Assembly: GCA_946482115.1 (NCBI GenBank)
Contig: CAMLQP010000032.1
Coordinates: forward strand, 1-16,984
From: an uncultured Comamonadaceae bacterium
GTDB lineage: Bacteria; Pseudomonadota; Gammaproteobacteria; Burkholderiales; Burkholderiaceae
Length of the DNA stretch: 16,984 nucleotides
Direction of reading: 5' to 3'
This document shows positions 1 to 6,744 of this stretch, in pieces. Made by a program: the position numbers and the translations under genes. Position 1 is the first letter of the stretch. Every line of letters starts with the position of its first letter. Below the pieces are notes generated by a model that saw only the letters and a program-made list of their open reading frames with translations, searched no databases and had not been told where the DNA came from.

Positions 1-983
1 CGCTGCGCCGTGCGGTGGCCGACTACCTGCGCGTGTTCCGCAGCGTGCAGCTCGATGCCGACCAGGTGCTGATCACCAGCGGCACGCAGCAGTCGCTGGA
101 GCTGTGCGCCCAGCTGCTGGCCGACCACGGCGACACCGTGTGGGTGGAGGACCCGGCCTACTGGGGCGCGGTCAAGGCCTTCATGGCCACCGGCTTGGCG
201 CTGCACCCGGTGCCGGTGGACGAGCAGGGCATCGTGCCGCGCGCGGCCGACGAGGACCACCCGCCGCGACTGATCTACGTGACGCCCTCGCACCAGTACC
301 CCACGGGCGGCGTCATGTCGCTGGCGCGGCGCCACCAGCTGCTGGCCTGCGCCGCCCAGCACAAGGCCTGGGTGCTGGAGGACGACTACGACAGCGAATT
401 CCGCTTCAGCGGCCCGCCGCTGTCCTCGCTCGAGGGCCTGGACAAGGACGGCCGCGTGCTCTACATGGGCACCTTCTCCAAGGTGCTCTACCCCGGCCTC
501 AAGCTGGGCTACCTGGTGGTGCCCAAGGCGCTGGTCGAGTCGTTCCGCCAGGCCCACTACGACCTCAACCGCCCGGGCCAGATGCCGCTGCAGGCCGCGC
601 TGGCCGAGTTCGTGGAGATGGGCCATTTCACCAGCGCGCTGCGGCGCTCGCGCCAGAACTACGCCGAGCGCCGCCAGACCCTGCTGGAAGCCCTGCGGCC
701 CTGCCTGGACGACACCGCGCGCGGCAGCGCCCAGGGCGCGTTCGTGAGCGGCGCCGAGCAGGGCCTGCACCTGTGCCTGCGCCTGCCGCAGCGCGTGGAC
801 GACCGCGCGCTCGCGCACCGGCTGGGCCAGCAGGGCCTGACCGTGCGGCCGCTGTCGGCCTATTGCCTGGAGCGCAGCGACCTGCGCGGCCTGGTGATCG
901 GCTACGGCTACGCGCCGCTGGCGGGCATCGCCCAGCACGGGCCGGTGCTGGCGCGCGGCGTGCTGGCGGCGCTGAAACCGTAA
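1..983 (+). CDS. MocR/PdxR-type transcriptional regulator, aminotransferase domain (5' end cut by window)
   Basis: The visible 326 or so codons form a fold-type I PLP aminotransferase domain. It opens with LRRAVADYLRVFRSV, the linker-to-domain junction typical of MocR/PdxR/GabR proteins, whose N-terminal GntR winged helix would lie left of the window. The frame is open to base 3, so the gene is truncated rather than starting at the GTG at 15. Visible motifs are TSGTQQSLEL (cofactor phosphate region), TPSHQYPTGGVMS, EDDYDSEFRF (Asp to the pyridine nitrogen) and GTFSKVLYPGLKLGY, which holds the Schiff-base Lys (codon 480-482). Known of the family: PLP or an amine-PLP adduct is sensed by this domain to control adjacent metabolic genes. 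The gene converges on the puuB/speB operon with 3 bp between stop codons, so that operon or genes to the left are candidate targets (inference). A free-standing class I aminotransferase is the less likely alternative. Confidence 0.85.
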   Translation, partial: LRRAVADYLRVFRSVQLDADQVLITSGTQQSLELCAQLLADHGDTVWVEDPAYWGAVKAFMATGLALHPVPVDEQGIVPRAADEDHPPRLIYVTPSHQYPTGGVMSLARRHQLLACAAQHKAWVLEDDYDSEFRFSGPPLSSLEGLDKDGRVLYMGTFSKVLYPGLKLGYLVVPKALVESFRQAHYDLNRPGQMPLQAALAEFVEMGHFTSALRRSRQNYAERRQTLLEALRPCLDDTARGSAQGAFVSGAEQGLHLCLRLPQRVDDRALAHRLGQQGLTVRPLSAYCLERSDLRGLVIGYGYAPLAGIAQHGPVLARGVLAALKP

Positions 984-986
984 ACC

Positions 987-2306
987 TCAGCCCAGCCGGT
1001 CGCGCAGCCGGTGCCACAGCGTGCCCAGCACCAGGCTGGGCATGCGCAGCGCCGGGCCGCCCGGGAAATCGTGGTGCTTCAGGCGCGCGAACACGTCGAA
1101 GCGTTCGGCCTGGCCGGCCACGGCCTCGGCCACCAGCTGGCCGGCCAGGCCGGTCAGCGCCACGCCGTGGCCGCTGAAGCCCTGCAGGTAGTACACGTTG
1201 TCGCCCACGCGGCCGAAGTCGGGCGCGCGGTTCATGCTGATGTCGACGAAACCGCCCCAGACGAATTCGATCGGCACGCCGCGCAGGCCGGGGAACACCT
1301 CGGCGATGCGCCGCGCCATCACCGCCTGCAGGTTGGCCGGCGTGCGGGTGCTGTAGCTCACGCGGCCACCGAACAGCAGCCGGTGGTCAGCGCTGAAGCG
1401 GAAGTAATCGAGGATGAAGTTGTTGTCGCACACCGCCGCATTCGACGGTATCAGCTGCGCGCACTGCACCGGCGTCAGCGGCGCGGTGCCGACGATGTAG
1501 GTGCCCACCGGCATGATGCGCGCGTGGATCTGCGGCACCACCTGCGGGCCGTGTTCGGGCAGGGTGCAGTTGCCGGCCACCACCGCGAAGCGCGCCTTCA
1601 CCTGGCCCTGCGGCGTGTGCGCCGTCACGCCCTGCGGGCCGTGTTCCAGCCGCTTGACCGGCGCGTGTTCGTGGATCACCGCGCCCGCCGCCTGCGCCGC
1701 GCGTGCCAGCCCCAGGCCGTACTTGAGCGGGTGCAGGTGGCCCGAGCGCTTTTCGTAGGCGGCGGCCCGGTAGCGCGGGCTGGCGATGAGACGGCCCACG
1801 TCGGCGCCGGCGGCGAAGTCGCAGGCCAGGCCGTAGTCGCGCTGCTGCGTGGCCAGCTCCTCCTGCAGCGCGCGCGCCTTGCGGGGCGAGTCGGCCACGT
1901 AGAGGTAGCCGTTGACACGGTCGCAGTCGATCTGGTGCTCGGCGATGCGCCGGTCGATCAGGTCGATGGCTTCCAGCGACAGGTCCCAGGCGCGCTTCGC
2001 GTCGGCGCGGCCCAGCTGCTGCTCGAACGGGCCCTGGCCGCTGGCGAAACCCACGATGGTCTGGCCGCCGTTGCGCCCGCTGGCGCCGCTGCAGATGCGG
2101 TCGGCCTCCAGCACCGTCACCGCAAAGCCACGCGCGCGCAGCTCCAGCGCGGCCGACAGGCCGGCGAAACCGGCGCCGATCACCACCACGTCGACCTGTG
2201 TGCTGCCTTGCAGGGGCGGCAGCGCGGCAGGGCGTTCGACACTGGCCTCGTAGTAGCTTTTCTGGTTGAGCTGGGTGTCCGAGCGCAGCAGGTCGGGCTT
2301 GAACAT
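987..2306 (-). CDS. puuB: FAD-dependent amine oxidoreductase, gamma-glutamylputrescine oxidase (PuuB/OrdL) type
   Basis: A 439-residue DAO-family flavoprotein. The dinucleotide-binding fold is at the N-terminus: VVVIGAGFAGLSAALEL with GAGFAG at about residues 44-49, and the ribose-binding acidic residue in VLEADR at about 67. Then comes SGRNGGQ (76-82), a stretch characteristic of PuuB/OrdL and glycine-oxidase-like enzymes. The C-terminus carries the second FAD contact, YLQGFSGHGVALTGLAGQLVAEA. In the Puu pathway this enzyme oxidises gamma-glutamylputrescine to the aldehyde, giving ammonia and H2O2. It starts 4 bp after the agmatinase stop on the same strand, so the two are probably co-transcribed and the amine substrate may come from agmatine. 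No PuuA ligase is visible here, so direct use of another amine or amino acid cannot be excluded. Family assignment is firm; exact substrate is inferred. Confidence 0.8.
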   Translation of the reverse strand: MFKPDLLRSDTQLNQKSYYEASVERPAALPPLQGSTQVDVVVIGAGFAGLSAALELRARGFAVTVLEADRICSGASGRNGGQTIVGFASGQGPFEQQLGRADAKRAWDLSLEAIDLIDRRIAEHQIDCDRVNGYLYVADSPRKARALQEELATQQRDYGLACDFAAGADVGRLIASPRYRAAAYEKRSGHLHPLKYGLGLARAAQAAGAVIHEHAPVKRLEHGPQGVTAHTPQGQVKARFAVVAGNCTLPEHGPQVVPQIHARIMPVGTYIVGTAPLTPVQCAQLIPSNAAVCDNNFILDYFRFSADHRLLFGGRVSYSTRTPANLQAVMARRIAEVFPGLRGVPIEFVWGGFVDISMNRAPDFGRVGDNVYYLQGFSGHGVALTGLAGQLVAEAVAGQAERFDVFARLKHHDFPGGPALRMPSLVLGTLWHRLRDRLG

Positions 2307-2310
2307 GGCT

Positions 2311-3240
2311 TCAGCCTCCGCGCCTGGCCACCTGGCCCGCGAGGTAGGTCCAGACGAAAGTGGCGGCGGCGTTGCTGGTCAGCTCGGCGTGGTCGTAGGC
2401 CGGGGCCACCTCCACGCAGTCCATGCCCACCCAGTTCAGGTCGGCCAGCTCCTCGATCAGCGTCAGCACCTGCGAGCTGGTCATGCCGCCCGGCTCGGGC
2501 GTGCCGGTGCCGGGCGCGAAGGCCGGGTCCAGGCAGTCGATGTCCAGCGTGAGGTAGCACGGCCGCTGGCCGATGCGCTGGCGGATGGCGTCGATCACGG
2601 GTTTCAGCGACTCGCCATCCTTGCCGCGCAGCGCACGCGCGGTGAAGATCTGCCCACCCTGGTCGGCCACGTACTCGCGCGCGGCACGTTCGCCGCTGGA
2701 GCGGATGCCGATCTGCACCGTGTGCGCCGGGCTCGCGAGGCCGTCGCGCAGCGCCTCATAGGTCCAGGTGCCGTGGCCCGAGGGCTCGCCGAAGTGGTCT
2801 TCCCAGGTGTCGCAGTGGGCATCGAAATGCACCAGCGCCAGCGGCTCCCCGTGGCCATATTGCGCCTTCGCGGCGCGCAGCAGCGGCAGCGTGACCGAGT
2901 GGTCGCCGCCGATGAACACGCAATGGTGTTTCGCCATCAGCGCGGCGGCCTGGCGCTCGATGTGGCCACGCACCTCGGGCAGCGGCGAGGCGTTGGGCAG
3001 CCGCATGTCCAGCGCGTCGCCCAGATGGCCCAGCGGCGAGACGTTGAAAAACGGGTGGATGCCGTCACACAACATCAGGCTGGCCGCGCGAATGGCCTGT
3101 GGGCCGAACCGCGCACCGGGCCGGTTGGTCACCACGCCGTCGTAGGGCACGCCGGCGATGGCGAACGGCTGATCGGCCAGCGGCTGGCAGGCCAGGAAAC
3201 GGTTGCTGTTGTTCGCGTAGGCGAATTGACCCATGGCCAC
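2311..3240 (-). CDS. speB: Agmatinase (agmatine ureohydrolase)
   Basis: A ureohydrolase of about 309 residues that hydrolyses agmatine to putrescine and urea in the cytoplasm with a two-metal Mn centre. Numbering from the internal ATG at 3234, all expected metal ligands are present: GGDHS (His112), HFDAHCD (Asp138, His140, Asp142) and DIDCLDPAFAPGTGTPEPGG (Asp231, Asp233). The last motif and VGMDCVEVAPAYD match E. coli SpeB closely. Start choice: a GTG at 3240 is preceded by GAGGA at 3248-3252 with an ideal 7-nt gap, while the ATG two codons later (3234) would be 13 nt from it. I use the GTG; the ATG gives 307 residues. The first gene of a two-gene operon with the PuuB-like oxidase 4 bp downstream. 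The 175-bp upstream gap (3241-3415) must hold the promoter, but I see no convincing -35/-10. Guanidinobutyrase or another guanidino hydrolase is an alternative substrate class. Confidence 0.87.
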   Translation of the reverse strand: MAMGQFAYANNSNRFLACQPLADQPFAIAGVPYDGVVTNRPGARFGPQAIRAASLMLCDGIHPFFNVSPLGHLGDALDMRLPNASPLPEVRGHIERQAAALMAKHHCVFIGGDHSVTLPLLRAAKAQYGHGEPLALVHFDAHCDTWEDHFGEPSGHGTWTYEALRDGLASPAHTVQIGIRSSGERAAREYVADQGGQIFTARALRGKDGESLKPVIDAIRQRIGQRPCYLTLDIDCLDPAFAPGTGTPEPGGMTSSQVLTLIEELADLNWVGMDCVEVAPAYDHAELTSNAAATFVWTYLAGQVARRGG

Positions 3241-3247
3241 GGTCGAT

Positions 3248-3252
3248 TCCTC
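3248..3252 (-). promoter_or_regulatory. Shine-Dalgarno GAGGA deciding the speB start
   Basis: Minus-strand GAGGA ends 7 nt before a GTG (3240-3238) and 13 nt before the in-frame ATG (3234-3232). The spacing favours initiation at the GTG. Confidence 0.55.
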
Positions 3253-3415
3253 AGGGTGTGGGGTTCCGGATTGGACCTGTACGGTAGCGCAAGGTGCGCG
3301 CGCCCGGGGGTTCCACTTGGCGAGGCCTGCGGGTGGCCACTGGTTTTGGCCTGTGTCTCGCGAGCGGTGAACGCAAACCCGGTGCTCCTGACATCGCCCA
3401 CCCCGAGGCGAGAAA

Positions 3416-4630
3416 TCAACCCAAAGCCCGCTGCCGACTCGCCAGCAAAGCCCCCACCCACAACGCCCCCGCCGAAAACACCAGCCCACGCGCCAGCCCA
3501 CCCGGGCCATCGGCAATCAACCCAACCACCGTCGGCCCCACGATCTGGCCGAGCGCGAACACGATGGTGAAGGCGCTGATGCCAGCCGCCCACTGGTCCG
3601 GCGGCAAGTTGTGGCGCACCAGCGCGGTGGTGGACGCGACCACCGACAGGAACACGGCGCCGAACAGCAGGCCTGAGGCCAGCAGCAGCGGCCACCAGGC
3701 GGTGAGCGCGGGCAGCAGCGTGGCCACGCCCAGCAGGGCGTTCAGGCGCGCCAGCGCCTGGCCGTCGTGGTGGCGGTCCAGCAGGCCGGCCCACAGGCGC
3801 GATGAGGCCAGCACCGCCAGCCCCAGCAGCGTGTAGAAGGCGGTGATGGCGCCAGGCGCGGCGCCCTGTTCGCGCAGCAGCGCGATCACGAAGGTCATGT
3901 AGCCGATGTAGCCGACACCGAAGCCGAAGTAGCCCGCGAGGCCGAAGGCGAAGTCGCGCACGGCGAAGCGGCGCGGCGGGCGCACGGGTGCCTCGGCAGC
4001 GGTGGCGGGTTCGGGCTCGGGCCGCGAGAGCATGCGTGCCGGCCAGGCCAGCAGCCCGGTGGCCAGCAGGCACAGCAGCGCCAGCGCCCACCAGGCCCAG
4101 GTCCACGCATGCGCCTGTCCCTCGGCCGCCGCCAGCACGGCCGGCACACCCAGGGCCGAGGCCGCGATGCCCCAGCCGGTGCCGCCGTAGTACAGCCCCA
4201 GCAGCAGGCCGGCACGCTGCGGTTGCAGGCGCGCCAGCCGCGCGGCCAGCAGGCCACCGGCGATGAAGACCCAGGCGCTGGCCACACCGGCCAGCAGGCG
4301 CTGCGCCAGCAGGGGCGTCGCGTCGGTGAAAAAACCGCTGAGGGCCATGAAAACACTGGCCAGCAGCGAGCCGCCCAGCAGCAGCGCGGTGGGCGACAGC
4401 CGCCGCATCAGCCACGGCGTGGACAAAGCGCCCAGCAGGTAACCCACGGCGTTGAAGGTGTTCATGGCGCCCGCCAGCGTGTAGCTCCAGCCGAGGTCGG
4501 CGCGCATGGGCGGCAGCAGCAGGCCGTAGGCAAACCGCGTGATGCCCAGCGACACCGCCGCGCCCAGCGAGAGCGCGAGGGCCAGGCGCAGCACCGGCAG
4601 ATCGGATGGCGTGGACGGCATGGCGGCCAT
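3416..4630 (-). CDS. MFS transporter, YbfB/YjiJ-like (MFS_4) family
   Basis: A roughly 404-residue inner-membrane protein with about 12 hydrophobic segments. The N-terminus LGAAVSLGITRFAYGLLLPPM, followed by DLGWSYTLAGAMNTFNAVGYLLGAL, is typical of the YbfB/YjiJ subgroup, in which TM1 contains the G-x-(T/R)RF-(A/G)-Y-x-x-x-(L/V)-P signature. A short basic loop (WLMRRLSP) follows TM2. The cytoplasmic mid-loop (PEPEPATAAEAPVRPPRRFAVRDF) separates the two six-helix halves. Substrates of this subgroup are poorly known. Start is uncertain: in-frame ATGs at 4648, 4630 and 4621 have no clear Shine-Dalgarno, and I chose 4630. It is divergent from the class III aminotransferase with an 81-bp gap, and transcribed toward speB with a 175-bp gap. 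Its location suggests uptake or export of an amine, amino acid or related compound handled by the neighbouring enzymes (inference). Confidence 0.85.
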   Translation of the reverse strand: MAAMPSTPSDLPVLRLALALSLGAAVSLGITRFAYGLLLPPMRADLGWSYTLAGAMNTFNAVGYLLGALSTPWLMRRLSPTALLLGGSLLASVFMALSGFFTDATPLLAQRLLAGVASAWVFIAGGLLAARLARLQPQRAGLLLGLYYGGTGWGIAASALGVPAVLAAAEGQAHAWTWAWWALALLCLLATGLLAWPARMLSRPEPEPATAAEAPVRPPRRFAVRDFAFGLAGYFGFGVGYIGYMTFVIALLREQGAAPGAITAFYTLLGLAVLASSRLWAGLLDRHHDGQALARLNALLGVATLLPALTAWWPLLLASGLLFGAVFLSVVASTTALVRHNLPPDQWAAGISAFTIVFALGQIVGPTVVGLIADGPGGLARGLVFSAGALWVGALLASRQRALG

Positions 4631-4697
4631 TGTGGCCCACGGTGCCACTTGGCCGCGTCGCGCCCGAGCCAGTGGCGCGGCGCCCGCCGACGCCCCC

Positions 4698-4703
4698 TAA
4701 GCT
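4698..4703 (+). promoter_or_regulatory. Candidate -10 element (TAAGCT) for the class III aminotransferase
   Basis: TAAGCT lies 8 nt before the ATG at 4712, so transcription would begin about 1-2 nt before the start codon. No Shine-Dalgarno is present between them, consistent with a leaderless transcript. No good -35 is visible, and the match to TATAAT is partial. Confidence 0.35.
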
Positions 4704-4711
4704 CTTGCCCC

Positions 4712-6070
4712 ATGACCGCCGACCTTGCCGCCCGAATCGAAACCCAGTTCGCCACCGAACGCGCCCGTTTCCTGGCCGAGCACCCCCGTTCCATCGCGCT
4801 GGCGCAGGACAGCGCCCAGCACTTCCTGTTCGGCGTGCCGCTGCACTGGATGCGCGACTGGCCGACGCCGGCCACGCTGTTCGTGCGCGAGGCCCAGGGC
4901 GCGACGCTGACCTGCGCCGACGGTCACCGCTACGCCGATTTCTGCCTGGGCGACACCGGCGCCATGTTCGGCCACAGCCCGCCGGTGCTGGCGCGTGCGC
5001 TGGCCGAACAGGCCACACGTGGCCTGACCTGCATGCTGCCCGCCGAACAGACCGCCGAGGTGGGCCGGCTGCTGGAACAGACCTTCGGGCTGCCGCTGTG
5101 GCAGATGGCGCTGACCGCGAGCGACGCCAACCGCTTCGTGCTGCGCTGGGCGCGCGCCATCACCGGCCGCGCGCAGGTGCTGGTGTTCGACGGCTGCTAC
5201 CACGGCGCGGTGGACGACACGCTGGTGGACCTGGACCCGGCCACCGGCGCCACCCTGCGCCGCCCTTCGGTGCTGGGCCAGGTGCACGACCACCACCGCT
5301 TCACCCGGGTGGTGCCGTTCAACGACCTGGCGGCGCTGGAGGCCGCGCTGGCCGACGGCCAGGTGGCGGCCCTGCTGGCCGAGCCGGCGCTGACCAACTG
5401 CGGCCTGGTGCTGCCCGACGACGGTTTCTGGCCCGCCGCGCGCGCGCTGTGCCGCCGGCACGGCACCCTGCTGGTGATGGACGAGACACACACCCTGTCC
5501 ACCGCGCCGGGCGGCTACGCCAAGGCGCACGGGCTGGAGCCCGATTTCTTCGTGGCCGGCAAGGCGGTGGCGGGCGGCCTGCCGTGCGCGCTCTACGGCT
5601 TCAGCGCCGAGGTGGGCGCGCGTTTGCGCGCCGCCAAGGAGGCCGCGCCCGAGGGCCACAGCGGCATCGGCACCACCTTGTCGGGCAACGCGCTGACGCT
5701 GGCGGCGCTGCACGCGGCGCTGGGCCACCTGCACACGACCGGCAGCTACGACCGCATGTTGGCCATGGCCGACCGGCTGGAAACCGGGCTGAACCGGCAC
5801 ATCGTCGCGCACGGTCTGCGGTGGACCGTCACGCGGCTGGGCGCCCGCATGGAACTGCAATTCATGCCGCGCGCCCCCCGCCACGCGCAGGACGTGCGCG
5901 ACCACGCCAACGACGCGCTCGAGGCGCTGGCCCACCTGTTCCTGCTGAACCGGGGTGTGCTGCTCACGCCCTTCCACGGCATGATGCTGCTGTCGCCCGC
6001 CACCACGGCGGCCGACGTGGACCGGCTGCTCGACGGCTTCTCAGCCCTGGCCGCGCTGTGCAAGGGCTGA
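4712..6070 (+). CDS. Class III (PLP) aminotransferase, glutamate-1-semialdehyde aminomutase-like
   Basis: A 452-residue fold-type I aminotransferase of the class III subgroup. It shows GDTGAMFGHSPPVLARAL (N-terminal substrate and cofactor loop), TASDANRFVLRWARAITGR in place of the usual GTEAN/GSEAN phosphate-binding stretch, VLVFDGCYHG (the aromatic residue stacking on PLP), LVMDETHT with Asp257 to the pyridine nitrogen, and FVAGKAVAGG with the Schiff-base Lys284. HSGIGTTLSGNALTLAAL is the conserved segment that reaches the other subunit's cofactor. It resembles HemL-like enzymes more than the SpuC/YgjG putrescine aminotransferases, and a biosynthetic HemL is unlikely given its metabolic neighbours, so the amine substrate is unknown. 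It is divergent from the MFS transporter, and its 3' end overlaps the opposing hemerythrin gene by 30 bp. The ATG has no Shine-Dalgarno and sits 8 nt after a possible -10. Confidence 0.85.
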   Translation: MTADLAARIETQFATERARFLAEHPRSIALAQDSAQHFLFGVPLHWMRDWPTPATLFVREAQGATLTCADGHRYADFCLGDTGAMFGHSPPVLARALAEQATRGLTCMLPAEQTAEVGRLLEQTFGLPLWQMALTASDANRFVLRWARAITGRAQVLVFDGCYHGAVDDTLVDLDPATGATLRRPSVLGQVHDHHRFTRVVPFNDLAALEAALADGQVAALLAEPALTNCGLVLPDDGFWPAARALCRRHGTLLVMDETHTLSTAPGGYAKAHGLEPDFFVAGKAVAGGLPCALYGFSAEVGARLRAAKEAAPEGHSGIGTTLSGNALTLAALHAALGHLHTTGSYDRMLAMADRLETGLNRHIVAHGLRWTVTRLGARMELQFMPRAPRHAQDVRDHANDALEALAHLFLLNRGVLLTPFHGMMLLSPATTAADVDRLLDGFSALAALCKG

Positions 6071-6673
6071 GCGCAGGCCCGGCGAACGCGGCGCCAGGGA
6101 CGCGGGCCCCACGCCGATCGGCGCCGGCGCCTTCATCACGATGCGGGTGAACAGCCGGTCGTAGGCCGGGTCGCGCGTCAGCAGCGGGTCGTGGTGGGCG
6201 GTGAAGGCCTCGTCCAGTTCGGCGCGGTCCTGCTCGCCCAGCAGCTGTTCGGCCAGGGGCAGCACCGCCGTCTCCTCCAGCCGCATGTGTTCCAGGTAGA
6301 AGCCCACGTAGCGCTCGGCCGCTTCCACGAAGGCCGCGCGGCGCGGCTCGCCCAGCAGTTCCCAGGCCAGCAGCAGGTGCTGCAGCTCGCGCGCCCGGTG
6401 CTCGCCCTGCATGTGGTCGCGCTCCAGCTGGGCGATGGTGTCCATCACCTGCGGGGCCACGCGGGCCACGCGCGGGAACAGCAGGTCGGATTCCTTGGGG
6501 TGGTGCTGGCGCTCGGGGAATTCGTCGATGTAGAACAGCATGGCCCGCAGCACGTCGAAGAACAGCTGGGGCTCGTCCCCCGGGCCCTGGCGCAGCAGCT
6601 GCAGCATGGAGCGCAGCATGGCCGACAGGGCGATGTGCTCGTCGCGGATGATGCGAAGGGTTTCGAAGGGCAT
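6041..6673 (-). CDS. Hemerythrin HHE domain-containing protein
   Basis: A 210-residue helical protein with a complete di-iron hemerythrin-like ligand pattern: DEH (His13), HHPKES (His57/His58, Glu61), RDHM (His87) and LEHMRLEE (His129, Glu133), with HHD (160-162) near the end of the bundle. Such HHE proteins bind O2 or NO at a non-haem di-iron centre and are linked to oxygen, nitrosative or iron stress responses. The ATG at 6673 is chosen over an upstream in-frame ATG (6727) because GGAGA sits 6 nt before it and the domain begins at once. An FNR/Anr-type dyad lies about 54 nt upstream, which suggests induction under oxygen limitation or NO. The last 30 bp overlap the 3' end of the convergent aminotransferase, and the tail (residues 180-210) is Pro/Ala-rich and looks disordered. 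It lies 71 bp beyond the copA stop on the same strand. Confidence 0.85.
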   Translation of the reverse strand: MPFETLRIIRDEHIALSAMLRSMLQLLRQGPGDEPQLFFDVLRAMLFYIDEFPERQHHPKESDLLFPRVARVAPQVMDTIAQLERDHMQGEHRARELQHLLLAWELLGEPRRAAFVEAAERYVGFYLEHMRLEETAVLPLAEQLLGEQDRAELDEAFTAHHDPLLTRDPAYDRLFTRIVMKAPAPIGVGPASLAPRSPGLRSALAQRGQG

Positions 6674-6726
6674 GGCGGGTCTCCGGGCGGGTGGCACCAG
6701 TGTGGCGCTGCCTGCCCGGGCTGGCA

Positions 6727-6740
6727 TTGATGCAGGTCAA
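6727..6740 (-). promoter_or_regulatory. FNR/Anr/Dnr-type operator (TTGAT-N4-GTCAA)
   Basis: TTGATGCAGGTCAA matches the FNR-family consensus TTGAT-N4-ATCAA at 9 of 10 specified bases. Its centre is at 6733.5. A minus-strand CACACT at 6704-6699 is placed as a -10 for a class II promoter with the site at about -41.5, giving a start near 6692 and a short leader carrying the GGAGA ribosome site of the hemerythrin gene. The site also lies directly after the copA stop codon, so only the hemerythrin gene is a sensible target. Confidence 0.65.
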
Positions 6741-6744
6741 TGCC

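Noticed and set aside
1011..2552. Long open frame opposite the PuuB-like and SpeB genes
   Set aside because: His/Ala/Arg-rich composition with no recognisable domain, antisense to two genes with clear motifs; typical of high-GC shadow frames.
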